A stretch of 64,000 nt of DNA from JANMEB01 sp041745295. GTDB taxonomy: Bacteria > Planctomycetota > Planctomycetia > Pirellulales > Pirellulaceae. The position numbers were made by a program, and so were the translations under genes. Below the pieces are notes generated by a model. The model was given only the letters and a program-made list of their open reading frames with translations. It was not told the DNA's origin and ran no database searches. Positions 17,510-26,229 of this stretch are shown piece by piece. The stretch's first letter is position 1; every line of letters begins with the position of its first letter. Where the stretch lies: the NCBI GenBank assembly GCA_041745295.1, contig JBGTJE010000103.1, positions 62,001 to 126,000 on the forward strand, in the 5' to 3' direction.

Positions 17510-20451
17510 TGCTTACCCTTTTCTGATTCTTGACTCTTTAGCTCGTCGAACTTCTTCCGCCACTCGGCGGCCTTTTCTTCGTTGCCCGTCGCTTCGTAGA
17601 GTTGCGCCAATCTCTCGAGAGACTCTCGTAACCGCTGATCTCCATCCCGCTGAGGCGTCTTGGCTTCGACTTGTTTCAGCCCCTCGTAGCCGGCCAGCAA
17701 CAGCGGTTCGGCCTCGGCGAATTTTTTCTGGCCGAGCAGACTGCCGCCGAGCACGGACTTGGTGCAAAAGGTGGCCCAGGCGTCTGGCTCCGTCTTCTCA
17801 CGGATCGCCAAACACTCGCGCAGGAGCGGCTCGGCGTCGGCGGGCTTGTTTTGCGCCAGCAGGCTTGCTCCGATTGGGTGTAGTTCTGCAGCGTATTGCG
17901 GCGAGTCAGCACCGGCTTTCTCTTTCCAAAACGTGGCCAGTTCGCGCCAAATAAGTTCGGCTTTTTCCGACTGGTGCAATCTGTCGTAGCAGTCTGCCAA
18001 GTTTCGCATGTATGTCTGGGTGAAGGAGTGCTCAAGTCCAAGCTTGGCACGTGCTCCAGCGACTGCGTCTCGGAAAAGCGGTTCGGCCTCGGCCACCTGG
18101 CCCATTTCCCGGTAGTCAGTTGCCAGGTTGTTCATGCTGTTGAGCGTATCGGGGTGGTCGGGGCCGACCGTCGCTTTCCGCCTCTCCAACGTCTCTACGT
18201 CGAGTGCCATTGCTTTGTCGAACTTGCCGGCGGCCTTATATGTTGCGGCGAGGTTGCTCATGCTGCCGAGCGTGTGGGGATGGTCGGGGCCAATCGCCAC
18301 CCGTTGTTTTTCGAGCGCCTTTTCCAAGAGTGGCAAAGCTTGGTCGAACTTGCCGGCGGCTTGGTACGCGGTGGCCATATTGTTCATGCCGATAAGAGTG
18401 TTGGGATGGTCGGGGCCGACCGTTGCCAACAGTTTCTCCAGAGACTGTTCGCGAAGCGGCAGGGCTTTGTCAAGCTTGCCGGTGGCATGGTACGCAGTCG
18501 CCACGTCGCTCATGCTGGTGAGCGTGTCAAGATGATCGGGGCCCAGCGTCGCTTTCCGCTTCTCCAGAGTCTGTTCCCAGAGTTGGCGGGCCTGATCGAG
18601 CTTGCCGGCGGCATAGTATGTCCCGGCTAGATCGTTCATGCTGGTGAGTGTGTCGGCATGGTCAATGCCGAGTGCCACCTTTCGCTTCTCTAGAGTCTGT
18701 TCGCCGAGCAGCAGGGCCTCGTCAAGCCGCCCGGCATCTACGTACGCCCAAGCCAGGTTGTTCATGCTGGTGAGCGTATCGGGGTGATCGGGGCCAAGCT
18801 GCTCCAAACGGAGTTGTCGGCTTCGCTCGAGCTGCCGAGTGGCCAGCGCCGGTTCGCCCAGGTACAGGTACGATTCTCCCAATGAGTTGCGGATCGAGGC
18901 CTCAACGAGCGGCCTGTCAAGAAAGGCGGGAGCGATTTGTGGCTCGGCTGCGTCGACCGCCGCGCGAATGCTGGCGTCGATGCCCAATCCACCGTCGAGA
19001 TCCTCGGGCCGTGCCGCTGCCAGCACCTTCTCCTGGAAAAATTCAAGGACCGCGCGGGTGTCGGATTCTGACTCCTTCGCTCTGCGGGCCTCGTCGCGCG
19101 CCTTCGCCTCGCTGATCTTGGCCGCATCCTCGGCCGCGACGGCACGATTGCAGTCGTCGTTGGCCTTGCCTTCGGCAACGGTCGCGCGAACTGCCTGCCA
19201 GGCGCTGACCACGGCGCCGCTGACCAACAATGCCATAAAGGCCGCGGCCAACAGGACGCCGCTCTTATGTTTGTGGAAATATTTCCGGAATTTATAACCC
19301 GCCGACGGCGGACAAGCTTGGACCGGTTCGTCGTTCAAGTAGCGTTGCACGTCGGCCGCAAAGCCGTTGGCTGTCTCGTAACGATCGTTGCGGTCCTTTT
19401 CCAGCGCCTTCATTACAATCCAGTCCAGCTCGCCGCGGACCAACCTTGTTAGTTTGGCCGGCTCCGTTTGCCGCTGCGCCGAGATCGACGCCAGGGCCTC
19501 ACCCGAGTCCGAGAGCCGCGTGCTCGGCTTGGGAGGTTCCTCCTCCTTGATCATGCGGAGGATCTCGCCATAAGCCGCCTCCTTCATCCGCGAATGCGAG
19601 AGCGGCGTGCTGCCTGTCAACAGTTCATACAACAGGACGCCCAACGAATAAATATCGCTGCGAGTATCGACGCCCAGGGCGCTCATCTCCGCCTGCTCCG
19701 GGCTCATGTATTCAAAGGTGCCGACCATAGTTCCGTACTGCGTGAACAAAGTACGCTCGGTTAGCGTTTGCTCGGTCGCCTTGGCCACGCCGAAGTCAAT
19801 TACCTTGGCGACGGGCTTGCCGTCGTAAAGCGTGATCATCACGTTGGACGGCTTGATGTCGCGATGGATGATCCCTTTCTGGTGGGCGTGTTGAATTGCC
19901 TGGCAAACCGGCACGAACAGTTCCAACCGCTGGCGCGGCGTCAAGCGGTTGCCGTCGCAGTATTTAGTAATTGGCAGACCATGTACCAGTTCCATAACGA
20001 AGTACGGCCGGCCCGATTCCGTGGCTCCGGCGTCGAGCACGCGAGCAATGTTAACGTGATCCATCATCGCCAAGGCCTGTCGCTCAGCTTCAAAGCGGGC
20101 GATCACCTGGCGGCTGTCCATGCCTGGCTTGATGACCTTAAGGGCTACCTTGCGCTGCACAGGATGCGTTTGCTCGGCCATGAAGACAGTTCCCATGCCT
20201 CCTTCGCCGATTTGCTGCAAGAGCCTGTACGGACCGATGACTGTACCGGGGCGTTCTAGGGGGGACGAGTCGAGCGTTTCCACCCGGGACAACACGTCCA
20301 TGAAACTGCCGAGATGACCATGTTCAGACAGAAGTGACTCGACCCGTTGGCGCAATGAGGCGTCCCCCGCGCAGGCCTCATCGAGGAAGGCGGCTCGCTC
20401 GGCTGGACTCCCCTTGGTCAAGGCAGCAGTAAAGATTTCTCGCTCGGTCAT
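17506..20451 (-). CDS. Membrane Ser/Thr protein kinase with kinesin-light-chain-type TPR
   Basis: A 981-residue signalling protein. An N-terminal helical segment (about 1-70) precedes a Hanks-type kinase domain: glycine loop GEGGMG (82-87), Lys105, HRDIKPSN (196-203), DFG (219-221) and the activation segment to YMSPEQ. One membrane span lies at about 397-420. A charged helical linker follows, then at least seven 42-residue TPR units with GPDHPDTLxSMNNLA (about 551-805) and further TPR-like repeats to the C-terminus. The kinase end should be cytoplasmic and the TPR end extracytoplasmic, if topology follows the usual rule. ATG at 20451 has AAAGGG a suitable distance upstream. It sits 88 bases after the ECF sigma gene and overlaps the giant-protein start by four bases. 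Such sigma-kinase pairs are known in planctomycetes; the signal sensed here is unknown. Confidence 0.95.
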   Translation of the reverse strand: MTEREIFTAALTKGSPAERAAFLDEACAGDASLRQRVESLLSEHGHLGSFMDVLSRVETLDSSPLERPGTVIGPYRLLQQIGEGGMGTVFMAEQTHPVQRKVALKVIKPGMDSRQVIARFEAERQALAMMDHVNIARVLDAGATESGRPYFVMELVHGLPITKYCDGNRLTPRQRLELFVPVCQAIQHAHQKGIIHRDIKPSNVMITLYDGKPVAKVIDFGVAKATEQTLTERTLFTQYGTMVGTFEYMSPEQAEMSALGVDTRSDIYSLGVLLYELLTGSTPLSHSRMKEAAYGEILRMIKEEEPPKPSTRLSDSGEALASISAQRQTEPAKLTRLVRGELDWIVMKALEKDRNDRYETANGFAADVQRYLNDEPVQACPPSAGYKFRKYFHKHKSGVLLAAAFMALLVSGAVVSAWQAVRATVAEGKANDDCNRAVAAEDAAKISEAKARDEARRAKESESDTRAVLEFFQEKVLAAARPEDLDGGLGIDASIRAAVDAAEPQIAPAFLDRPLVEASIRNSLGESYLYLGEPALATRQLERSRQLRLEQLGPDHPDTLTSMNNLAWAYVDAGRLDEALLLGEQTLEKRKVALGIDHADTLTSMNDLAGTYYAAGKLDQARQLWEQTLEKRKATLGPDHLDTLTSMSDVATAYHATGKLDKALPLREQSLEKLLATVGPDHPNTLIGMNNMATAYQAAGKFDQALPLLEKALEKQRVAIGPDHPHTLGSMSNLAATYKAAGKFDKAMALDVETLERRKATVGPDHPDTLNSMNNLATDYREMGQVAEAEPLFRDAVAGARAKLGLEHSFTQTYMRNLADCYDRLHQSEKAELIWRELATFWKEKAGADSPQYAAELHPIGASLLAQNKPADAEPLLRECLAIREKTEPDAWATFCTKSVLGGSLLGQKKFAEAEPLLLAGYEGLKQVEAKTPQRDGDQRLRESLERLAQLYEATGNEEKAAEWRKKFDELKSQESEKGKQ
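18040..18800 (-). repeat. Tandem 126-bp repeats encoding TPR units
   Basis: The kinase gene contains six to seven tandem units of 126 bases (42 codons), recognisable by the recurring CATGCTG(G/T)TGAGCGT block at about 18134, 18260, 18386, 18512, 18638 and 18764. Units are similar but not identical. They are coding repeats, not a CRISPR array, and could change copy number by recombination. Confidence 0.85.
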
Positions 20452-20539
20452 CGCGCAACCCTTTCGGAGTTGGGTCTATACACAGTGCGTAATTCGGCGG
20501 CCAACTCGGCAAGAAAAATGGTCGGCCGGTGGAAAAGGC

Positions 20540-21097
20540 TCATTCAGCAGCTATTTTTTGATGGAGCCAACTACGGGCATAGGCCCAGATATCGTGCGCC
20601 GTTCGCACCGAGATTCCTAAGGCCTCGGCGATCTCGCTCATATTAAGGCCCACAAAGAATCGCAGTTTGACCAAATTGGCAGCCGCGGGGTCGATCTCGG
20701 CCAGTCGATCGAGAAGTTCGTCGACGGCCAGCATTTCTTCCGCCGGGCGATCCGTGCTGATCGCCGATTCGTGCAGTTCCTCGCGTTGCGCGTCGCCTCC
20801 ACGTTTGGCCGCGCTTTTTCGACGGGCTTGTTCCACGAGAATCCGCCGCATCGCCTCGCCGGCGGCAGCAAAAAAATGCCCTCGGCTGTTCCAATGTTGA
20901 GCCTTCTCCACGTCCACGAGCCGGATATAGGCATCGTGTACCAGCGCCGTCGCCTGCAACGTCTGACCTGGCTTTTCCTGAGCCAGTTTCGCGGCCGCCA
21001 GCTTCCGCAGTTCGTCATAGACCAGCGGCAGCAGCTGCTCCGCCGCCGACGGATCGCCCGACTCGATCTGCGACAGGATGCGGGTGACATCGGACAT
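20540..21097 (-). CDS. ECF sigma factor, TIGR02999-like
   Basis: A 185-residue sigma-70 family protein with region 2 (LVYDELRKLAAAKLA, then LVHDAYIRLVD and FFAAAGEAMRRILVEQARR) and region 4 (ELLDRLAEIDP, LRFFVGLNMSEIAEALGIS, a helix-turn-helix). The wording of these blocks matches the planctomycete-rich ECF family TIGR02999/PF07638. It should direct RNA polymerase to a dedicated promoter set. The next gene in the same direction, 88 bases on, is a membrane Ser/Thr kinase, so activity is plausibly controlled by phosphorylation rather than by a classical anti-sigma factor; none is encoded nearby. No promoter or autoregulatory site could be assigned in the 146 bases upstream. The start at 21097 gives the standard family length. 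Confidence 0.95.
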   Translation of the reverse strand: MSDVTRILSQIESGDPSAAEQLLPLVYDELRKLAAAKLAQEKPGQTLQATALVHDAYIRLVDVEKAQHWNSRGHFFAAAGEAMRRILVEQARRKSAAKRGGDAQREELHESAISTDRPAEEMLAVDELLDRLAEIDPAAANLVKLRFFVGLNMSEIAEALGISVRTAHDIWAYARSWLHQKIAAE

Positions 21098-21243
21098 GGC
21101 ACGAGCGTAGTCTGTAGCGCCGCCAATAGCAAGAAGCGAGCCGGCAAGGTCGCCGCCTGACGGCGCGGGGAAATAAACGCAAGCTGATTTATCGCGATGA
21201 CGGGGACCGGCTCCGATTTCTAGAGACCTATGAGGAGACGATC

Positions 21244-21516
21244 GTGCGGTTGGGCTGCGAATTCTCGCCTATCGAGTCCAACGCGGCATTGGCAAAAACG
21301 TACAAACTTATCGACAAGCTAATGAGCAAGCCGGAGTTGAGTCGCGCCGAAAGCCATATGCTAAAACTACTATCGATGTTGGTTGAACAATATGAAAGCC
21401 GTGAGCACCCAACGCCGGAAGTTTCGGCCGCCGACTTGCTTGCCCATCTCCTCGAGTCGCGGAATTCGTCCGCCGTGGCGGACGATCCAAATTTTGGCGA
21501 ATTCGACTACCTCTGA
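21244..21516 (+). CDS. Small protein resembling the N-terminal half of COG5499/HigA-type antitoxins
   Basis: A 90-residue protein started by GTG at 21244, with AGGAG about seven bases upstream. The pattern ALAKTYKLIDKLMSKPELS, then a helix LKLLSMLVEQYESREHP and AADLLAHLLESRN, matches the N-terminal helical part of COG5499 antitoxin-like regulators, where an HTH domain normally follows the last motif. Here the protein ends about 18 residues later, and no HTH sequence is visible downstream in any frame. No HigB-like toxin gene lies on either side. It may be a decayed antitoxin, a short family version, or an unrelated helical protein. It stands alone between the divergent sigma gene and the convergent lptB gene. 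Confidence is good that it is a gene, low for function. Confidence 0.6.
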   Translation: MRLGCEFSPIESNAALAKTYKLIDKLMSKPELSRAESHMLKLLSMLVEQYESREHPTPEVSAADLLAHLLESRNSSAVADDPNFGEFDYL

Positions 21517-21552
21517 CGCTTCGGTTCGTGGGACGCGGTGCATCCAAACGTG

Positions 21553-22365
21553 TTACAGATCGTCGGCACGGACGCCGCTCGGGCTGTAGTTTCGGCCGGT
21601 CGTGGGGAGCCTTGAGAAATTGGGTCTCGGCCAGCGCGTCGATTCGAGATCGATTTCCCCCAAATACTTTTCCTTCACTCCGGGGTGCCGAATGATGTCT
21701 TCGGCGGTCCCGCTGCACAGGATCCTGCCGTCGCTGACCACGTACGTTCGATGGGTGATTTGCAGGATCTCGCGGGCCGCGTGGTCGGTTATCAAGATGG
21801 AAATCCCTTCGCGGCTGAGCGTGCGGATAATCGTCTGAATGTTCTGCACGGTGACCGGATCGATGCCCGCAAACGGTTCATCGAGCATGATGATTTCCGG
21901 ACGCGAGACGAGACAGCGTGCGAGTTCGAGTCGCCGCCGTTCGCCTCCCGAGAGTCGGCCGGCCCGCGTCCGGCGGACGTGCGAGATTTTGAACTGTTCG
22001 AGCAACTCGTCGCATCGAGTCCGCCGCACCTGCCGCGGAAAGTTAAGCAGTTCCATCATGGCGATCAAGTTCTGTTCGGTCGTGAGTTTGCCAAACACGC
22101 TCGACTGTTGCGGCAAATAACCCATGCCGCCGTCGCGTCCGCGCACATACATCGGCCAGTCCGTGACGTCCTGATCGCGCAACAAGACCTGGCCTTGGTC
22201 CGGGGCGAGCATTCCGCAGATCATACGGAACGTCGTCGTTTTTCCCGCGCCGTTTGGTCCCAACAATCCGACGATTTCGCCGGCGTCAATTTCCAGCGTC
22301 ACGCCGTCCACAACTTTGCGGCGACCGAAGCTCTTCTCCAGTCCGTTGGCCTTTAAGATTGTCAT
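21553..22365 (-). CDS. lptB: LPS export ABC transporter ATP-binding protein LptB
   Basis: A 270-residue ABC ATPase with Walker A GPNGAGKT (36-43), signature LSGGERRR (138-145), Walker B IIMLDEP (158-164), and the LptB-typical GIDPxxVxxIQxII and GISILITDHxxREIL stretches. It drives extraction of lipopolysaccharide from the inner membrane with LptF/G, which are not in this window. The C-terminus carries about 30 extra residues after the usual YLGEIDL end, Arg/Pro-rich and without a motif. A strong GGGAGGAG precedes the ATG at 22365. The signal peptidase gene lies 28 bases upstream on the same strand, so the two are probably cotranscribed. Identification is firm. Confidence 0.94.
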   Translation of the reverse strand: MTILKANGLEKSFGRRKVVDGVTLEIDAGEIVGLLGPNGAGKTTTFRMICGMLAPDQGQVLLRDQDVTDWPMYVRGRDGGMGYLPQQSSVFGKLTTEQNLIAMMELLNFPRQVRRTRCDELLEQFKISHVRRTRAGRLSGGERRRLELARCLVSRPEIIMLDEPFAGIDPVTVQNIQTIIRTLSREGISILITDHAAREILQITHRTYVVSDGRILCSGTAEDIIRHPGVKEKYLGEIDLESTRWPRPNFSRLPTTGRNYSPSGVRADDL

Positions 22366-22393
22366 GGAGTACTCCTCCCTGAGTGGATCTCGC

Positions 22394-24094
22394 TTAGCGG
22401 ATAAATTTCATCCGCGAAAAATCAGGAAAGCCGAAAAACGGACTGTTCCAACTGTGCGGCCAATAGAGGAACAATCCTCGCCCGAGTAGCAAATCGCGCG
22501 TTACGTACGGGGGATCGCCCCACAAGCGAGCGTCTTGGCTCGCCGGGCTATTGTCGCCCATGGGAAAGTATTGGCCCTCGGAAAGCGGATGAAGATCGCG
22601 ATCCGAGCGGCGCTGGCTCGCGAATAAAATTGCCGTTTCGTTCGACGCCCATTGGGTCGGTTCGTCTAACAGATCGTTCAAAGTATCGTCGTCGAAATTG
22701 ATTCGATACTCGAAATCTCCACTCCGTTGCGGCGCCGTCACCGATGTGTAATAAACGTCGCGCCAGACCTTGAGCCGTGAAACGCGCAGCTTGCCGGATT
22801 GGCAACCGATTGCCAGGGGCAAGGCATCGCCTGGATCATCGACAGAATATTGCGGTACGACAGTCTCTGGTCGATCAAAATCCTGGTAAGGAGTTTGGCC
22901 AAACACGACGGGCTTGTCGTCAACCCAAAGAAATAAGCGATTGTCGCCGTTCATGAACAAGATGCGATTCGTTCCGCGCCCGCGAATCGAACAGCTTCCA
23001 ACTGACTGTTGCATTTTGAGGCCTTGGGCGTCGTTGAATTCGACCTGCGGATTGGAACTGCTGAGGGAAACGTTGCCCGTCGCGATATCGATGTCGCAAT
23101 TGAAATGCGTGCCGCCTTCCGTCGTTTCCAGTAACAATCGACCTGTATCCGATTCGATTTGGACCCACGCTTCGACGCCGAGGTCGCCGACCCAATGGCG
23201 ACCGCTCACTTCAGTGCCTTCGCCGCCAGCGCGAGAGGCGACGTACTCGTTATAGGAATAATGGTCCCGAACTAGTCCGCCGCCGAGAATTCCGCTCGAC
23301 AAGAACTCTGACATCCGCTCGGGCAACTGCCCCTCGGCCAGCGAGTCCCAATCCTCGATCCGCGGTTGGAGGTGACGGTATTTGAGCCAATGCGATTCTG
23401 GGGATTGGGTCGCATCGATTTCGAAGACGAGGCTGGGTTCGACTTGGCCGGACCACGTGGGAGCAGCGGATTGCGGTTCAGCGGTCGTCCAGCGGAGGGG
23501 CCATTTTGCGGCCGTCAATTTTTTTCCGACATGCGACGTATCGTCGACCAATTGCATCATGGATCGCATTTTGGAGGGCGATTTCCGCGCAATACGTCGA
23601 TGGTCGAAGGATTCGCTGCGCGAATCAAAGGTAAAAATGTCTCCCTGTTCAATCAGCAGCGATTCATTGGGAAGTCCGACCAAGCGCTTGATGTAGTTTT
23701 GTTTGGCATTCTTTGGATTCTTAAAGACGATCACATCCCAGCGGTGCGGCTCGGCGAAGTCATAAATGAACTTATTGACCAGAATTCGATCGCCGTCAAA
23801 TGAACTGTGATCGGAGAGTCTCTCCGGCGATAAAACGGTTCGGTAGCGGCAGATGGGGCAAAAGGCCGTTCGCACATCCGATCGCCTCGAACTGCAATTC
23901 GTTTGGTAGCGGAAACCGCATTGATCGCAGGCGAGGTCGAAGTGTTCACCGCGCAGCGTGGTGGCCATCGATCCCGTCGGAATGATGTACGCCTCGGCCT
24001 CAAACGCCTTAAACATCAGGGCCAGCATGATCGCTACGAGGATCGATTCGATCGTTTCGCGCACGCCAGGGTCTTTGAAAAAACGGATCACCAA
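22394..24094 (-). CDS. lepB: Signal peptidase I, enlarged, with zinc-ribbon-like insert and large inserted domain
   Basis: A 566-residue protein, roughly twice the length of a usual signal peptidase I. It cleaves signal peptides at the outer face of the inner membrane. One N-terminal membrane span (about 15-33) precedes the nucleophile motif PTGSM (Ser42), and the general base is Lys136 in YIKRLVGLP. The conserved C-terminal box GDNSPASQDAR begins near 512. Between Ser42 and Lys136 is a four-Cys insert, CDQC at 56-59 and CPIC at 79-82, resembling a zinc ribbon. Between Lys136 and the GDNS box are about 300 extra residues whose middle (VEAWVQIESDTGRLLLET and following) looks like a beta-sandwich of laminin-G/concanavalin type. 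The start is TTG at 24094 or GTG one codon later; AGGAG serves either. It is followed by lptB. Confidence 0.92.
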   Translation of the reverse strand: MVIRFFKDPGVRETIESILVAIMLALMFKAFEAEAYIIPTGSMATTLRGEHFDLACDQCGFRYQTNCSSRRSDVRTAFCPICRYRTVLSPERLSDHSSFDGDRILVNKFIYDFAEPHRWDVIVFKNPKNAKQNYIKRLVGLPNESLLIEQGDIFTFDSRSESFDHRRIARKSPSKMRSMMQLVDDTSHVGKKLTAAKWPLRWTTAEPQSAAPTWSGQVEPSLVFEIDATQSPESHWLKYRHLQPRIEDWDSLAEGQLPERMSEFLSSGILGGGLVRDHYSYNEYVASRAGGEGTEVSGRHWVGDLGVEAWVQIESDTGRLLLETTEGGTHFNCDIDIATGNVSLSSSNPQVEFNDAQGLKMQQSVGSCSIRGRGTNRILFMNGDNRLFLWVDDKPVVFGQTPYQDFDRPETVVPQYSVDDPGDALPLAIGCQSGKLRVSRLKVWRDVYYTSVTAPQRSGDFEYRINFDDDTLNDLLDEPTQWASNETAILFASQRRSDRDLHPLSEGQYFPMGDNSPASQDARLWGDPPYVTRDLLLGRGLFLYWPHSWNSPFFGFPDFSRMKFIR

Positions 24095-24333
24095 CGGAAA
24101 CTCCTACGAAGCGCTAACACAATTTGGGCAGGGTGCTGCCCCGCCGAATTATAGCCAAATGATTCGGATCGCGGTACGCGAACTTTTCGGCAAAATCATC
24201 ACCGCAGAATACAGAACGCTGCCGCTCAAGGACAGCGATGCGGCGATCAGCGTGGGAATCACCGGAGGACGTCACGTTGTCGATTTGGATTACGCAGTTG
24301 ACGCGGGTCCAAGCTTATCCAAAAGACTAAGCG

Positions 24334-24375
24334 CCTCGCACCCGACCCACTCCCGCGAAGCGGGGGCGAGGGAAC
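24334..24375 (-). repeat. Half copy of palindromic GTTCCCTCGCCCC repeat
   Basis: On the minus strand the sequence begins GTTCCCTCGCCCCCGCTTCG and continues with a G-rich arm, matching the copy at 47921-47963 and the left arms of the composite elements at 36272 and 62027. It fills most of the space just after the BBP7 gene stop side. The rest of 24095-24333 holds no gene that I can support. Confidence 0.6.
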
Positions 24376-24384
24376 GATTCTTTC

Positions 24385-26229
24385 TTAGCGATAGAACTCG
24401 ACGCCGGCGAACACGCCGTGGAAGACGGCGTTATCGTCGTCTTGATAAACGAGTCCAGTTGACGGTGTAATAACCGAGGTGTAATTGTCCGCCGCCGTCA
24501 CGACGTCAAACAACCCAAGCGCATCGTAGCCGAATCGGGCGCGAACGCGGGGCAAAATTTGGAAGTGACCGTGCAATCCGACTTCGCCCGCGAACGAAAA
24601 TGATGTTTCCTCCTCGGCATTGTTCAGTTCGACGTCGTTGTCATTGAGAATCGAGGTTGTTCCGCGATGAACATTGGCGTAGGCGCCGATCTTAGAAACC
24701 ATCGAGAACGAGAGTCGATAACCGACATCGTAGAACAATTCCAAACCGAGTTGCGGTCCGATCAGCCGATTCTCGGTCTCTAGGGAATAGATTCCTTGCT
24801 CGCCGAGCGTGTTGGCACTCGACAGTCGGAACTCATCGTCAAACAGAATATAACGAACGCCAAGCGAGGTCTTGATGACATCCCAACCCCATTGCGTTCG
24901 ATTAAATTCAAAGCTCTGCAGATCGGTTTTTTGAAACTGCTCGAGAAACGTCGCGTTGTCGAAGGCGCTCAGCGAACTTGCGACGAAACCAGGACCCGCA
25001 ACGAGATTTCCCGACAATCCGCCGCCGGCGTCCGTCTCCGTCGTCACGACAATCCAAGGGTCAAACCCCATGTAACTAATTTCGTCCCCGGACGTTGCAT
25101 CAAAACGATGTCCCAAAGTCACACGACCGCCACGAGCAAAATCGAAGTCGTTATACCCCGAGAAGTTACCGCTTAAGATGAGATCTCCGTTTCGTTCGTA
25201 ATAGAGGTAATCCACGGAAGCGTAATGTTTTGCCGAGATCATGAAGCCGCAGCAGTCGTAGGCTTGCGTTGCGCCTCCGGACACCTCGGGCGAGACCACG
25301 GCTGATTCATAGGGCATGACCGGGGCGGTCCCGATGCATTGATTGCAGCCAGCGCCCCCGCAATGGGCGCATTGGCCTCGAGAGTTGAATCCGCTCGACA
25401 AGCTTCCAGTCGAAGCGTCATCCGTTGAATGCAATCCCCAGACGATATCGGAAGCGTCGGCCGGCGTGGCCATCTGAGGATCGATCAAATCCTGACGAGT
25501 TGAAATCGTGGGAGAACTCTGCGGTGAGCGATTGGTTTCCGTCGTGCTCGATGGATTTCCGGTCAATGGAAACCCGCCGGTCGGTCCGGCGGGAACAGCA
25601 AACTGAGCTTGCAAATCGCCTACGTCGACGACGTCTTGAGTTTGAGCCGGGGGCTGCGCCGCCAGGTCGGCGGGTGAATAAATCAGCGGCACATTGTGAG
25701 CGGGAATTGTCGTGCTAATTTGCTGCGGAAAATTCGCTGGCGTGCTTGGATCGACGGACGCCGTTTGAATCATTGTATTTGGCGATAGCATCGGCTTGAG
25801 CGGCTGCAGGCCAAACGGCCAACTGGTCGAGTGCGAGCCGAATGGCGATGGAGCGCTGCTGGCACCTTGCCGGGGCATTTCCTGGGCATGGTTAAAGGCG
25901 GCGGGTTCTTGGGGTTGGTCGGCATCCTTTGCCGCTTGAATGATCGGCGGCAACGGCGCATTAGCCGAGCTCGCCCCGTTGGCTTCGTTGGCAGCCGATT
26001 CCTCGCCGCTTGTCTCGGCGGCTTGGACGATGGGCGGCAACGCATCCAGCGTTTCGTCCGCATTCAAATCATCGGAGGGTCCTGTTTCGGTTGGATTATC
26101 AGCGGCCTGAACAATGGGCGGAAGACCTTGCGGCGGCTCATCCGTCGATTGAGCAAGAGCGAAGCTGCACGAGATGGTGAGCGAGGAACAAGCCAACCCG
26201 TAGCGTAATAGGAATTTGATTTTTCTCAT
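24385..26229 (-). CDS. BBP7-family outer-membrane beta-barrel protein
   Basis: A 614-residue exported protein. The N-terminus is a signal peptide ending near ALAQS (about 27). It is followed by a low-complexity Pro/Ala/Glu region holding three copies of LPPI(V/I)QAA at 36-43, 64-71 and 93-100, then a Pro/Gln/Ser-rich linker. A Cys cluster (GQCAHCGGAGCNQC, about 282-295) precedes the C-terminal domain from about 330. That domain, with YASVDYLYYERNGD, alternating polar/aromatic strands and a terminal aromatic-basic end, fits the planctomycete BBP7 beta-barrel family. It is probably an outer-membrane porin-like or structural protein. The promoter should lie in the 320-base divergent gap shared with the TPR gene at 26550. 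The barrel call is by recognised pattern; its transport role is inference. Confidence 0.85.
   Translation of the reverse strand: MRKIKFLLRYGLACSSLTISCSFALAQSTDEPPQGLPPIVQAADNPTETGPSDDLNADETLDALPPIVQAAETSGEESAANEANGASSANAPLPPIIQAAKDADQPQEPAAFNHAQEMPRQGASSAPSPFGSHSTSWPFGLQPLKPMLSPNTMIQTASVDPSTPANFPQQISTTIPAHNVPLIYSPADLAAQPPAQTQDVVDVGDLQAQFAVPAGPTGGFPLTGNPSSTTETNRSPQSSPTISTRQDLIDPQMATPADASDIVWGLHSTDDASTGSLSSGFNSRGQCAHCGGAGCNQCIGTAPVMPYESAVVSPEVSGGATQAYDCCGFMISAKHYASVDYLYYERNGDLILSGNFSGYNDFDFARGGRVTLGHRFDATSGDEISYMGFDPWIVVTTETDAGGGLSGNLVAGPGFVASSLSAFDNATFLEQFQKTDLQSFEFNRTQWGWDVIKTSLGVRYILFDDEFRLSSANTLGEQGIYSLETENRLIGPQLGLELFYDVGYRLSFSMVSKIGAYANVHRGTTSILNDNDVELNNAEEETSFSFAGEVGLHGHFQILPRVRARFGYDALGLFDVVTAADNYTSVITPSTGLVYQDDDNAVFHGVFAGVEFYR

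Noticed and set aside
18040..18800. CRISPR-like spacing of repeats
   Set aside because: The 126-bp units are coding TPR repeats in frame with the kinase, not short direct repeats with unique spacers.
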